Source of the DNA: Pseudonocardia cypriaca
Lineage (GTDB): Bacteria; Actinomycetota; Actinomycetes; Mycobacteriales; Pseudonocardiaceae
NCBI RefSeq assembly: GCF_006717045.1
Contig: NZ_VFPH01000001.1
Span: 1,736,001 to 1,800,000, forward strand
DNA length: 64,000 bases
Direction: 5' to 3'
The translations under genes were made by a program, and so were the position numbers. Below the pieces are notes generated by a model, which did not search any database, was not told the DNA's origin, and saw nothing but the letters and a program-made list of their open reading frames with translations. Below, in pieces: positions 1 through 9,121 of the stretch (the first letter of the stretch is position 1; each line of letters begins with the position of its first letter).

Positions 1-1496
1 GAAGGGGTAGCCGTTGCGCGCGCTGCCCCGGGATGCGGCGGCGCCGTCGAGCGAGGCGAGCTTCAGGCCGGGATGGGCACCCGCCGCCTCGGCGTCGGCG
101 TACCCGATCGCGCCGGGTACCGCAGCGACCTGCCGTAGCACCTCATCGGTGGAGGACCGCTCGCAGCGGATGACCGGGTCGGCCGGCACCCGGTCGCGCT
201 CCGTGCAGTTGTCGGAGGACTCGCGTGGCTCGGCCTCCTGCAGCACGTACCGCTCGAAGGCGGCCCTGCTGCCCGAGTCGGGGCCGCGACCGACGATCCG
301 GATCGGCACTCCGCACCGCCCAGCTGGGCCCACGACGTCAGCCGGCCCGACATGATCCCGCGGATCTGTTCGACGGTCAGCGCGTCGACGCCGGCATCGT
401 CGTTGACGACGACCGCGTAGATCAGCACGGCGATCGCCTGACGCTGCAGCTGGCCGGTCGGATCGTCGCCGATGCCGTCGGACAGGACGAGCGTGGAGTC
501 CCGCTTCGCGTCGGGCCGCAGCAGCGCGCGAATCCCCTCGTGGCTGGAGGACACGACGTCGGTGACCTTCGCCTGGGGGCACGCGGTGACGTAGGGCCGC
601 GCGGCCCTCGCGACGACCGGGACGAACGCGCTCGAACCGGTCACGACGATCGCGCCGGAACCGCAGAACTGCGGCGGCGTGCGGGGCACCGTGATCACGA
701 CCACCAGGGCGACCGCCAGCGCGACGATCGCCGCCACCAGGACGCGGGTCAGGGAGAACACCTTCCGCCTGCGACCGCGTTCGACGACCCGCCGGTCGAA
801 CGGCAGCAGGTTGTCCACCGCCCCACGGACGATGTACTCCCGCTGCCGGTTGCCCGGGTCGTCGTCCCGGCAGCAGATGATGAGCCGGAACTGCCCCCCG
901 CGCGGGATCGCGAGCGGCGGGAGGACGAGCCGGCGCCGCCGCTCCCGCTCGGCGGGCGACGCGGCCGCCTGGAGCGCGTTCGGAAGGGTCTGCCGCAGGT
1001 CGTGCTGGGTGAGCCCGTCCCGGATGACGCGCGCCTGGTCGTGCTCGTTCGGGTCGTTCGCGGCCGGGCCGACGACCCACCCGGTGCGCTCCGCGTTGTC
1101 GTCGACCCGCCCTCCCTTCTCGATCCTCAGCTGGATCTCGTCCTCGAGGGAGATGGGCGTGACCGCCGAGGCGCGGAAGTCGACGATGGAGCGCCCCACC
1201 AACGTGACCTGCGGCCGGGTGCGGTAGTCGGACGCGTTGATCGCGCTCCAGCCCGCGTTGCGGAACTTGACGACCAGGACCGTGATGGAGTTGAACAAGC
1301 GCAGGTCGGGCGAGTTGTGCGGTCCGAACGGCTCCAGCCCGATCTTCGTGTTGAGCTCTTCCTCCCACACCAGCCGGCGTCGACCGACGTAGAGCCTGCC
1401 GAGCAGGGCCGCGACGAACAGGCCGAGCGTCGCGAGGAGCCCGGGCAGCCCGAACTCCTGCAGCACGGACAACACGGGCTCCCAGAAGGCCGCCAC
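1..1496 (-). pseudogene. PstS-like substrate-binding membrane protein, frameshifted and cut by window edge
   Basis: The N-terminus carries a membrane segment (about residues 10-32). It is followed by a cytoplasmic-looking domain of about 200 residues, a second membrane segment (about 250-270) and then a phosphate-binding-protein-like domain (GSGAIVVTGSSAF, later VEQIRGIMSGRLTSWAQLGG). After GG the reading frame breaks near positions 310-320. Beyond it another frame continues the family pattern exactly: VPIRIVGRGPDSGSRAAFER, then a DNC segment and a VPGAIGYADAEAAG motif, running off the left edge. One base is missing (or two extra), so this is a broken gene or a sequence error. No PstCAB genes are visible. 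Its normal role is inferred to be ligand sensing or binding outside the membrane, not proven transport. Confidence 0.7.
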
Positions 1497-1544
1497 TCTT
1501 CGTCACCCCGTCAGGTCGCTCCGTGTCGATCAACGGGAGCATAG

Positions 1545-1563
1545 GGGTGATCGACGATCACCC
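1545..1563. terminator. Palindromic hairpin after the ABC-F gene
   Basis: A perfect dyad of 9-base arms (GGGTGATCG / CGATCACCC) around a single A lies 8 bases past the stop of the ABC-F gene. It also lies upstream of the divergently placed PstS-like gene start. The position fits a U-less actinobacterial terminator; an operator is the alternative. Confidence 0.5.
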
Positions 1564-1571
1564 GAAGGTGT

Positions 1572-3302
1572 TCACGCGTGGAGAGCGGTGCGGTCCTGCG
1601 GCTCCCACACCGGCTCGGGCGTCTCGCGGACCTCGCCGTCGCCCGCGAACAGCAGGAACCGGTCGAAGCTCCGGGTGAACCAGCGGTCGTGGGTGACCGC
1701 GAGCACCGTGCCCTCGAAGGCGACGAGCGCCTGTTCGAGCGCCTCGGCCGAGGCGAGGTCGAGGTTGTCTGTCGGCTCGTCGAGCAGCAGCAGGGTGGCC
1801 CCGGACAGCTCCAGCAGCAGCACGAGCACGCGGGCCTGCTGGCCGCCGGACAGCGTGTCGAACCGTTGTTCCGCCTGGTCGGCCAGCTCGTAGCGGGCGA
1901 GCGCCTTCATCGCGTCACCTCGCGTCATCCCCGGCCGGTCCGCGTCGCCGCCGACGAGGACGTCGAGCGGCGCCCGCCCGGCCAGCTCGGGACGGTCGTG
2001 GGTCTGCGAGAAGTGACCCGGACGCACCCGGGCGCCCAGCCGGGCCACACCCCCGTGCGCCACCGGCGCCAGTGCGAGGCCGCTCGCCGGTACCGAACCC
2101 GGCTCCGGATCCGTGCCGCCCCTGGCCAGCAGACGCAGGAAGTGCGACTTGCCGGTGCCGTTGCCGCCCAGCACCGCCACCCGGTCGCCGAACCAGACCT
2201 CGAGGTCGAACGGGTAGGTCAGCCCGTCCAGCTCCAGCTGCTCGCACACCACGGCCCGCTTGCCGGTACGGGAACCGCGCAGCCGCATCCGCACGTTCTG
2301 GTCGCGCGGCTTCTCCGGCGGCGGACCGGCTTCGAGGAACTTGGCGAGCCGGGTGCGCGCGGCCTGCAGGCGGGACGACATACCGTCGTTGTAGGCGGCC
2401 TTGGCCTTGTAGTACGCGACGAGCCGCTCCAGCTTGGCCCGCTCCTCGTCCCAGCGGCGGCGCAGCTCGTCGAGCCGGTCGTGGCGGGCGACGCGGGCCG
2501 CGTGCCACGACGCGAACCCGCCCGGGTGCACCCATGCCGTCCCCGGCGAGCCCCCGCCTTGCTTCGCCGCGGCGGTGGCTCCCCGGAAGTGCGTTCGGGC
2601 CGAACCCGCCTCCACCGTGACCACCCGCTCCGCGGTGCGGGCCAGCAGCTCGCGGTCGTGGCTGACGTACAGCACGCTCTTGGGCGACTCCGCGAGGCGC
2701 TCCTCCAGCCAGCGCTTACCGGGCACGTCGAGGAAGTTGTCCGGCTCGTCGAGCAGCAGCACCTCGTCCGGGCCGCGCAGCAGCAGCTCCAGCGCGAAGC
2801 GCTTCTGCTCCCCACCCGAGAGCGTGGCGACGGGGCGGTCGCGCACCCGGTCCCACGGCAGGCCGAGCGCCGCGACGGCGGCCGTGTCGAACTCCACCTC
2901 GGCGCCGTACCCGCCGGCCTCGCCCCACGCCGCGAGCGCGTCGGCGTAGCGCAGCTGCGAACGTTCCCCCTCGTCGAGGGCGCGCTCGGCGGCGCGCAGG
3001 CGTTCCCCGGCCGCGCGGACGGCAGGTGGGGCCAGCGACAACGCCAGGTCGGCGAGGCTGCTCCCGTCGCTGATCGAGCCGATGAACTGGCGCATCACGC
3101 CGAGGCCGCCGCTGCGCGCGATGCTCCCGGACACGGGAGTCAGCTCACCCGCGACCATCCGCAGCAGGGTGGTCTTACCGGCGCCGTTGGGCCCGACGAG
3201 CGCGACCTTCGCCCCGTCCCCCACGCGGAAGGAGACGTCGGAGAAGAGCGTGCGGCCGTCGGGCAGCACGTGCTCGACGGCCATCGCCTCGATGTGTCCC
3301 AC
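1572..3302 (-). CDS. ABC-F family ATPase (ribosome-associated type)
   Basis: A soluble protein of 576 residues with two ABC ATPase domains and no membrane segments, as in the ABC-F family, which acts on the ribosome in translation or antibiotic protection. Domain 1 shows Walker A GPNGAGKTT (about 37-45), signature LSGGEQKR and Walker B LLLDEPDNFLD. The linker is rich in Arg/Lys and Leu, as in the family's P-site tRNA interaction motif. Domain 2 shows GGNGTGKSH, LSGGQQAR and LLLLDEPTDNLD. The GTG at 3302 is used as start; ATG at 3284 is an alternative. The antibiotic-resistance versus housekeeping role cannot be decided from sequence. Confidence 0.9.
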   Translation of the reverse strand: MGHIEAMAVEHVLPDGRTLFSDVSFRVGDGAKVALVGPNGAGKTTLLRMVAGELTPVSGSIARSGGLGVMRQFIGSISDGSSLADLALSLAPPAVRAAGERLRAAERALDEGERSQLRYADALAAWGEAGGYGAEVEFDTAAVAALGLPWDRVRDRPVATLSGGEQKRFALELLLRGPDEVLLLDEPDNFLDVPGKRWLEERLAESPKSVLYVSHDRELLARTAERVVTVEAGSARTHFRGATAAAKQGGGSPGTAWVHPGGFASWHAARVARHDRLDELRRRWDEERAKLERLVAYYKAKAAYNDGMSSRLQAARTRLAKFLEAGPPPEKPRDQNVRMRLRGSRTGKRAVVCEQLELDGLTYPFDLEVWFGDRVAVLGGNGTGKSHFLRLLARGGTDPEPGSVPASGLALAPVAHGGVARLGARVRPGHFSQTHDRPELAGRAPLDVLVGGDADRPGMTRGDAMKALARYELADQAEQRFDTLSGGQQARVLVLLLELSGATLLLLDEPTDNLDLASAEALEQALVAFEGTVLAVTHDRWFTRSFDRFLLFAGDGEVRETPEPVWEPQDRTALHA

Positions 3303-3310
3303 GGGGCCAT

Positions 3311-3326
3311 GGTGGGGGCACCCACC
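3311..3326 (-). promoter_or_regulatory. Hairpin just upstream of the ABC-F start
   Basis: Arms GGTGGG and CCCACC around GGCA end 8 bases before the ABC-F start codon, in the 42-base gap after the DUF5995 stop. It may terminate the DUF5995 transcript or act on ABC-F translation. The element is short and the evidence is weak. Confidence 0.3.
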
Positions 3327-3344
3327 CCTGCGGTCGACCGGTTA

Positions 3345-4130
3345 TCAGAAAGGGAGCGGCAAGCGCAGCACACCTTCGCTCAGGAACGTCGCCATCGCGT
3401 CGAGCCTGCGTTCGGACGCCTTGCAGACCTCGGGAGACGCTCCGGCCTTCCACACCCGCTTCGCCTCGTCCCACGCGAGGTCACGGGTGAACGTCACGAC
3501 GAGGTCGGCCAGCCAGTTCGCCCCGACGTCCCACGGCGCCCCGTCCGGGCCGAGGGAGAAGAGGGAGTCGAGCTCCTCGCGCAGCCCGTCCATCTCGGTC
3601 TCGAACACCTCGTTGACGAGGCGGTAGTCGTGGAACTGCTCCCGCTCCGCCACGTCGCCGTCCGGGCCGATGTGGCGCCAGGTCGCGACGAGCGCGTGCG
3701 CGAGGTCGAAGTTGATGTGGGCGTTGACGCCGAGCACCGCGAAGTTGACGGGCGGCACCTTCGGGTCGCTGCGGTTGTCGAACAGCACCCGCCACACCCC
3801 GGGCGCCGTGTGGATGTCGGCGGCGTAGCGGCGCAGGGCCTGGAAGTACCGCTCGGCGAACTCGATGTCGAGCTGCACGAGGAACGGCGACGAGCTGAAC
3901 TCCCCGCTCTCGACCATGTCGCCCACGCGGCTGGTGATGATGTGGTAGAGCTTCGAGAAGGCGGCGATGCCGTCGTTCTCCCCGAGCAGCGACGTGCTCG
4001 CCGCGTAGTCCCGGATCTCCGCGAGCCGCTTGACGACCTCGGGGATCGACGTCGGCGGCGAGTCCCCCGCCAGCTCGGCCAGGCGCTGCGTGCTCCCCGT
4101 CGTCGCCGGCTCGCGCGCGATCTCTCCCAT
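3345..4130 (-). CDS. DUF5995 family protein
   Basis: A soluble helical protein of about 261 residues matching DUF5995, a family of unknown function. Its conserved-looking core is GVWRVLFDN ... NFAVLGVNAHINFDLAHALV, with several His/Asn/Asp residues that could form a polar or metal site (inference). The start is taken at the ATG ending at 4130 because AAAGGAG lies 7-8 bases upstream; an in-frame ATG 11 codons earlier lacks this site. It is divergent from the large LuxR-type regulator at 4271. A second, diverged DUF5995-like gene lies at 9909, also divergent from a regulator. Function is unknown. Confidence 0.8.
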   Translation of the reverse strand: MGEIAREPATTGSTQRLAELAGDSPPTSIPEVVKRLAEIRDYAASTSLLGENDGIAAFSKLYHIITSRVGDMVESGEFSSSPFLVQLDIEFAERYFQALRRYAADIHTAPGVWRVLFDNRSDPKVPPVNFAVLGVNAHINFDLAHALVATWRHIGPDGDVAEREQFHDYRLVNEVFETEMDGLREELDSLFSLGPDGAPWDVGANWLADLVVTFTRDLAWDEAKRVWKAGASPEVCKASERRLDAMATFLSEGVLRLPLPF

Positions 4131-4270
4131 TCGGTTGCTCCTTTCGTTCGGGTCGAGGAGCACCTGGAGGCGCGCCTGATACGTCCTTCGATCATGTTCG
4201 CCGCCGGCTCCTCGCGCGTGACGGGGTGGCGCTGGTAGGGGGATCGACGGGGGCAGTAGCGTCGGGGGAC

Positions 4271-7246
4271 GTGACCGAGCGATGGCCCGTGCGCCCCTTG
4301 GTCGGCAGGGGCGAGGACCTCGGCGAGCTCCTGGCCGCGCTGGAGTCGGTGCGACAGGGCCGGATGGCCACGATCTTCCTCAGCGGCGACGCGGGCGTCG
4401 GCAAGACGCGCCTCGTGCAGGAGCTCGTCGGGAGGGCCGAGGGCACCGGGGCCACCGTGCTGCTCGGCGCGGCCACCGACATCGCGGAGAGCCCGCCCTT
4501 CTGGCCGGTGGCCTCCGCGCTGCGCGCCGCGCTGCGCTCGCCGCGGGGCGACCACGTGCGGCGGCTGCTCGAGCCGTGGTCCGACCAGCTGGACGAGCTG
4601 CTCGCGCTGGGGCCTGCGCTCCCCGCACCGCTCGCCCGGGTGCAGACCCTCGAGCTCCTGCACCGCGTGGTGCTGAGGCTCGCGCTGGAGTCGGTCCTGG
4701 TGGTCGTCGTCGAGGACGTGCAATGGGCGGACCGGTCCACCCTCGACCTGATCGCATACCTCGTTGCCAACCTCGCCGACGAGCGGCTGCTGCTCGTCGG
4801 GACCTGCCGCACCGAACCGGGCGTCGAGTCGTCCACCCACCCCGCCCGCACCGTGATCCGGGAGCTCGCGCGGCACCGCCAGGTGCGCACGATCGAGGTG
4901 CCGCCGCTGCGCCGCGACGCCGTGGCGGAGCTGGTGGCGGCCGCGGAACCGGGACGTCCCGACCTCGTCGAGCTCGTGTGGATGCGGTCGGCCGGCAACG
5001 CGTTCATCGCGGAGGAGACGCTGCGGGCCGCGGTGGACGGCGACCCCACCGGCCTGCCGACCACCCTGCGCGAGCTCGTGCTCTCCCGCCTCGATCGACT
5101 CTCCGCGCCCGCGCTGCGGACGGTGCGGGCGGTGGCGCTCGCCGACGGACCGCTGCCGCACCGGCTGCTCGAAGCCGTGCTCGACGGCGAGCCGTGGCTG
5201 CTCGACGCGCTCCGGGAGAGCGTGGACGCGGGGGTGGTCGTCGTGGACGCCGCGGCCGACGGCTACCGGCTGCGGCACGGGCTGATGACCGACGTGGTCG
5301 CAGGCGAGCTCCTGCCGGGGGAGCGGATGGACCTGCACCGCCGCTACGCCACGGCGCTGGAGTCCGAGTGGGCCCGCGAGTTGCCCGGGCGCGCCGCCCG
5401 CCTGGCACACCACTGGTACGGCGCGGGGGACCGGCTGCGGGCCGCGGTCGCAGCGGTGGCGGCGGCCGAGGCGGCCGACCGGGTGCGCGGCTACGCGGAG
5501 GCGCACCGGCACTGGCTGCGCGCCGCGCAGCTCGCCGGGGAGGTGGCCGCGCCGCCCGTCCCGCGCGTCACGTGCCTTGAGCGCGCGGCCGAGGCCGCCC
5601 ACCTGGCCGGCGACGCCGACCAGGCCGTCGCGCTGCTGGCCGAACGGCTCGACCTGCTCGACCCGCCGGACGACCCGGGCGCCCCGCACATCGAGGCCGC
5701 GCTGCTGCACGCGTGCACGGGTCAGTACCTGGTGGCCGCCGGGCGGGGAGCGGAGGCCGCCGAGGCGTTCGGCCGCGCCACGACGGCGCTCCCGGCCGAC
5801 GGGGCCGAGCGCGAGCGGGCCGACGTGCTCGGCGGTCACGCGTCGGCGCTGTGGACCGCGGGCGACTACGCGGCGGCCCACGAGACCGCCGGGCGGGCAC
5901 TGGCGCTCGCCCGCCGGATCGGCCTAGCCGTGCAGGAGGCGCGGGCGCTCGCGACGCTCGGCTTCGGGCTCGCCTACCTGCAGGATCCGGTGGCCGGCGA
6001 GGCGGCGCTGCGCGAGTCGATCGCGGTGGCCGAGCGGGCGGGTGAGCCGCTGGAGATCGCGCGCGCCCACCGCAGCCTCGCCGAGCTGCTGTCCGGCCCC
6101 CTGAACGACCTGGACCGGGGGATCGCCATCGCCCGGGCGGGCGCCGCGCGCGCCCGCGAGCTTGGGCTCGCGCGGAGCGCCGGGGCGGGCCTGCTCGCCG
6201 TGGCCGCCAACGGCCTGTTCCGCATCGGGCGCTGGGACGAGGCGGACGACACGATCGCCGAGGCATGGGAGCTCGCCCCGGCCGGCGCGGAGGCCCTCGA
6301 GCTGCGGCTGGCGCGCGCCCGCCTGCACATCGGGCGCGGCCGGTTCGGCCCGGCCGAGGACGACCTGGAGGCGGTGGGCGCCCTCTCGGTTGCCACGCTC
6401 GGCCCGCGCTACCGGCTCCCGCTGCTCACGCTGTGGGCCGGCCTCGCGATGTGGGAGGAACGCCCCGACCACGCGCTCGACCACGTCGCGGCCGGGCTCG
6501 ACGTCGTCGAGCGGGGTTCGGACGACGTCTGGCTCGTGGCCCCGCTGCTCTGGCACGGTGCGCGCGCCCGCGCCGAGCTCACCCGGCTCGGACTGCGGCG
6601 GCCCGACGACGGCACCGACGCCCGGCTGCGCCGGCACGCCGCCGCGCTGGCCCGCGTCGCGGCGGCGTCCGTTCCCGCGGTCCGCGACGTCGTGCTGGGG
6701 TTCCTGGACATGGCCGCCGCCGAGGACGGGCGCGCCGCGGGACGGTCCGACCCGCAGGCCTGGGAACGCGTCGCCGAGACGTGGCGGGAGCGCCGGCAGC
6801 CCTACCCGGCGGCCTACGCCCACCTCCGCCGGGCGGAGGCCCTGCTCGCCACGCGCGCCAGCTCGACGGCAGCGGCCGAGTCGCTGCGCCGCGCCGGGCA
6901 GATCGCCCGCGAGCTCGGCGCCACCCCGTTCCTCGCCGAGATCGCCGACCTGGCGGACCGGGCGCGGGTGCGCATCGACGAACCGGAGCCCGCGGCCGAA
7001 CCGGCCCGGCCGGACGTCCCCGACGACGAGCTCGCCGCCCTCACCGCCCGCGAGCTGGAGGTGCTCACGGAGCTCGCCTGCGGGCACACCAACCGGGAGA
7101 TCGCGCAGCGGCTGTTCATCAGCGAGAAGACCGTCGGGGTCCACATCAGCCGCATCTACGCGAAGCTCGACGTACACAGCCGCGTGCAGGCGAGCGCCGT
7201 GCTGATGCGTGCGCGGCCACAGCTGGGCCGCGGGCAGCGGTCCTAG
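4271..7246 (+). CDS. LuxR family regulator with AAA ATPase domain (LAL type)
   Basis: A large ATP-binding transcription regulator of about 991 residues. The N-terminal ATPase module has LVGRGEDL, Walker A GDAGVGKTR and a Walker B-like VVVVEDVQWAD. The middle is a long helical, Ala-rich TPR-like region. The C-terminus is a LuxR helix-turn-helix (LTARELEVLTELACGHTNRE through ISEKTVGVHISRIYAKL). LAL proteins usually activate catabolic or secondary-metabolite genes in response to an unknown ligand. GTG 4271 (VTERWPVRPLVGR) is preferred as start; GTG 4226 in the same frame is the alternative. The adjacent divergent DUF5995 gene is the most obvious target candidate (inference). Confidence 0.9.
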   Translation: MTERWPVRPLVGRGEDLGELLAALESVRQGRMATIFLSGDAGVGKTRLVQELVGRAEGTGATVLLGAATDIAESPPFWPVASALRAALRSPRGDHVRRLLEPWSDQLDELLALGPALPAPLARVQTLELLHRVVLRLALESVLVVVVEDVQWADRSTLDLIAYLVANLADERLLLVGTCRTEPGVESSTHPARTVIRELARHRQVRTIEVPPLRRDAVAELVAAAEPGRPDLVELVWMRSAGNAFIAEETLRAAVDGDPTGLPTTLRELVLSRLDRLSAPALRTVRAVALADGPLPHRLLEAVLDGEPWLLDALRESVDAGVVVVDAAADGYRLRHGLMTDVVAGELLPGERMDLHRRYATALESEWARELPGRAARLAHHWYGAGDRLRAAVAAVAAAEAADRVRGYAEAHRHWLRAAQLAGEVAAPPVPRVTCLERAAEAAHLAGDADQAVALLAERLDLLDPPDDPGAPHIEAALLHACTGQYLVAAGRGAEAAEAFGRATTALPADGAERERADVLGGHASALWTAGDYAAAHETAGRALALARRIGLAVQEARALATLGFGLAYLQDPVAGEAALRESIAVAERAGEPLEIARAHRSLAELLSGPLNDLDRGIAIARAGAARARELGLARSAGAGLLAVAANGLFRIGRWDEADDTIAEAWELAPAGAEALELRLARARLHIGRGRFGPAEDDLEAVGALSVATLGPRYRLPLLTLWAGLAMWEERPDHALDHVAAGLDVVERGSDDVWLVAPLLWHGARARAELTRLGLRRPDDGTDARLRRHAAALARVAAASVPAVRDVVLGFLDMAAAEDGRAAGRSDPQAWERVAETWRERRQPYPAAYAHLRRAEALLATRASSTAAAESLRRAGQIARELGATPFLAEIADLADRARVRIDEPEPAAEPARPDVPDDELAALTARELEVLTELACGHTNREIAQRLFISEKTVGVHISRIYAKLDVHSRVQASAVLMRARPQLGRGQRS

Positions 7247-7249
7247 AGG

Positions 7250-7274
7250 CCGGCATCAGGATCGCTCCTGCCGG
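7250..7274 (+). terminator. Hairpin after the LuxR-type gene
   Basis: The stem CAGGA/TCCTG with tetraloop TCGC is extended by CCGG/CCGG across a 3-base bulge, starting 3 bases after the stop codon at 7246. There is no U-tract. It is likely the terminator of the regulator gene. Confidence 0.45.
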
Positions 7275-7589
7275 TGCTGCGGGGGCGGCGCTGCACTCGA
7301 AGCGCTCCTTTTGGGCCAGAGGTTGCGGTGGGCGCGCCGTTCCCGGCTCGGGCCTTACGGCGTCGGGACGTGCTCGGTGTATCGGTGGTGTCGCCACCGG
7401 TTCGCATCTGGTCCGCGGGTTGGGCGGCTGGCCGGGTTGGGACAACTACCGAATACTGTGGTTGCTCTGGTGGCCGTTCCCGGCTTGGGGGCACGCCGTT
7501 TCCGACGAGACCGTCTCTGCCGGGTGCCTGCGCGACTGTCCTGTGGTCGCGTTCCCCCTTCGCAGTTTGGTCTTCGAGTCCTGTCGGGT
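7275..7589. other. Gene-free stretch
   Basis: About 315 bases between the LuxR-type gene and the end of the HNH gene. Short open frames exist in several phases, but none has a convincing ribosome site or recognisable protein. I see no RNA gene or repeat in it. Confidence 0.5.
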
Positions 7590-7605
7590 GCGTTCCGCGG
7601 AACGC
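7590..7605 (-). terminator. 16-bp palindrome (GCGTTCCGCGGAACGC) after the HNH gene
   Basis: A perfect palindrome 7 bases past the stop of the minus-strand HNH gene. The 14-base core CGTTCCGCGGAACG recurs at 9093-9106 and 24755-24768, each time 7-13 bases after a minus-strand stop codon. A terminator hairpin (6-bp stem, CGCG loop) is the simplest reading; a repeated protein-binding site is possible. Confidence 0.5.
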
Positions 7606-7612
7606 TCTGCCT

Positions 7613-9007
7613 TCAGGCTGCGGTCTTGATCCAGTGCGGCAGCAGCGCGTCGAGGATCGGTTCGAGGTCGAGGCGCTCGCCGTACCAGTTCGGGGTGAGC
7701 GTGGTGCGGTTGATGCGTAGTCGGGCTCGGGTGTTCATTTCGATCAGGTCTTCGGTGTTGCCGGTCAGCGGTGTGGTCTGCGTGGGTATGGCGGTGCCGT
7801 TTGGGCGTAGGAACTCCCACCGCCCGGTCAACCGCCGGATCCGATAGCTGTGGTCGTGGATCAGGGTGTGGTGGAAGGAGCACACCAGGAGCAGGTTGTC
7901 GACATCGGTGCGGCCGCCGTGCAGCCAGTGCTGGATGTGGTGGGCGTGCAGGTGGCGGGTGTGGGTGCAGCCGGGGAACTGGCATCCCTCGCCGTCCCGA
8001 ACGGTGAGCGCGGCGATCTGGGCTGGGGTGGCCAGGCGCCGGGAGCGGCCCAGATACATCCGGTTGCCCGTGCGGTCGTTCAGCAGGACCTGCACGCGGG
8101 CATCGCAGGCGAGGCGTTCCGCGGTGGAGGCGGGCACCTCCGGGCCGCCCTGCAGGCGTGCTGCGCCGGTGCTGGCGTCGAGGTGCACGATCACCTGCGC
8201 CGGTCCGCGCGTCACCACCGGCTCGGACTCCTGCTTCGAGGAGCTGCTGACCAGGGCGAGGAGGGCGTCGGCGCGGCGGGCGGCGACCCGATCGACGGCT
8301 GGGCCGGGTTCGTGCTCTCGGGCGCGCTGATCGAGGTCCTCCGCTGGGGCCGGGACCGGCTGGCTGCTCGGGGTGCGGGTCGGGACCAGGGCGTCGATCG
8401 TGGCGATGAGCGCCGCCCCGGCATCCGGGGTCAACCGGGCGCGCAGGATCAGTGAGCCGTCCTCGTCCCAGTGCCAGGTCAGGGATCGGCGGGCGGCGAG
8501 GTCTTCGGGTGGGGTGTGGCGGCGTCGCACCGCCCGCACGACCCTCTCCACGTGGCTGGCGGTGCCGTGCAGGGCGATGTTGAGCAGTACTTGTTCGGCG
8601 GTGGCCGGGTCGGTGACGGAGGTGTGGTGCAGATCCGAGGCCGCGGCGGCGATCCGGGTCAGGGTCGCGGTGTCGGAGCCGGTGATCCGGGTGATCGCCC
8701 GGACCTTCGAGTAGGACACCCGGCCGGCGGCGAAGGCCTCGGTGATTTGCGGCAGGTTCCGCAGGGCGTGGGCCACGCGCAGGTGTTCGACGGCGGTGCG
8801 CAGGCTCATGCCGGCTCGCCAGGACAGCCAGTGGGCGCAGGAGCGGATGCCGTCGCCGGTCCAGCCGTTGCGGTGGTCGAACTCGGCCAGCAGTTGCAGG
8901 AAGCGGCATTGTGCGGCGGCGAGGTGTCCGGCCAGCCCGAGTAGTTCTGATTCCAGGTCGGGGAGTGCCATGGTGTGCAGTGGGGTGGGGAGCGGGATGA
9001 CCGACAC
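7613..9007 (-). CDS. DUF222 / HNH endonuclease domain protein (13E12 type)
   Basis: 464 residues. The N-terminal half is the helical DUF222 domain (LGLAGHLAAAQCRFLQLLAEFD ... GDGIRSCAHWLSWRAGMS). The C-terminus is an HNH nuclease of the 13E12 kind: CQFPGCTHTRHLHAHHIQHW, then NLLLVCSFHHTLIHD, with Cys pairs and the catalytic His seen. The GTG start at 9007 has GGAGG at 6-base spacing. Members are typically multicopy in Actinobacteria and occur in repeated or mobile contexts (REP13E12 in mycobacteria). The substrate is unknown. Palindromes with the same core lie on both sides of the gene. Confidence 0.9.
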   Translation of the reverse strand: MSVIPLPTPLHTMALPDLESELLGLAGHLAAAQCRFLQLLAEFDHRNGWTGDGIRSCAHWLSWRAGMSLRTAVEHLRVAHALRNLPQITEAFAAGRVSYSKVRAITRITGSDTATLTRIAAAASDLHHTSVTDPATAEQVLLNIALHGTASHVERVVRAVRRRHTPPEDLAARRSLTWHWDEDGSLILRARLTPDAGAALIATIDALVPTRTPSSQPVPAPAEDLDQRAREHEPGPAVDRVAARRADALLALVSSSSKQESEPVVTRGPAQVIVHLDASTGAARLQGGPEVPASTAERLACDARVQVLLNDRTGNRMYLGRSRRLATPAQIAALTVRDGEGCQFPGCTHTRHLHAHHIQHWLHGGRTDVDNLLLVCSFHHTLIHDHSYRIRRLTGRWEFLRPNGTAIPTQTTPLTGNTEDLIEMNTRARLRINRTTLTPNWYGERLDLEPILDALLPHWIKTAA

Positions 9008-9090
9008 GGAAACCCTCCTGGGGTCGAACTGATGTTCGACTCTCAGGGTGGCATCCGGGTCCGACAGTTCCTGTCCCGCAGGAGCTGGAT

Positions 9091-9108
9091 CGCGTTCCGC
9101 GGAACGCG
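9091..9108 (-). terminator. 18-bp palindrome after the ECF sigma gene
   Basis: CGCGTTCCGCGGAACGCG is perfectly self-complementary and starts 13 bases after the stop of the sigma factor gene. It shares its 14-base core with the sites at 7590 and 24755. Confidence 0.5.
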
Positions 9109-9121
9109 CCGCCGGAACTGC

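Noticed and set aside
301..330. Programmed ribosomal frameshift in the PstS-like gene
   Set aside because: No slippery heptamer or downstream pseudoknot is evident at the junction. A simple indel or sequencing error is more economical.
1578..4238. Very long open frame (886 codons) on the plus strand opposite the ABC-F and DUF5995 genes
   Set aside because: It is the antisense shadow of two genes with clear motifs. Its translation is Arg/Gln/Val-rich with no domain, as expected in GC-rich DNA.
7275..7589. Small genes in the gap after the LuxR-type regulator
   Set aside because: Short frames on both strands lack ribosome sites and any family similarity.
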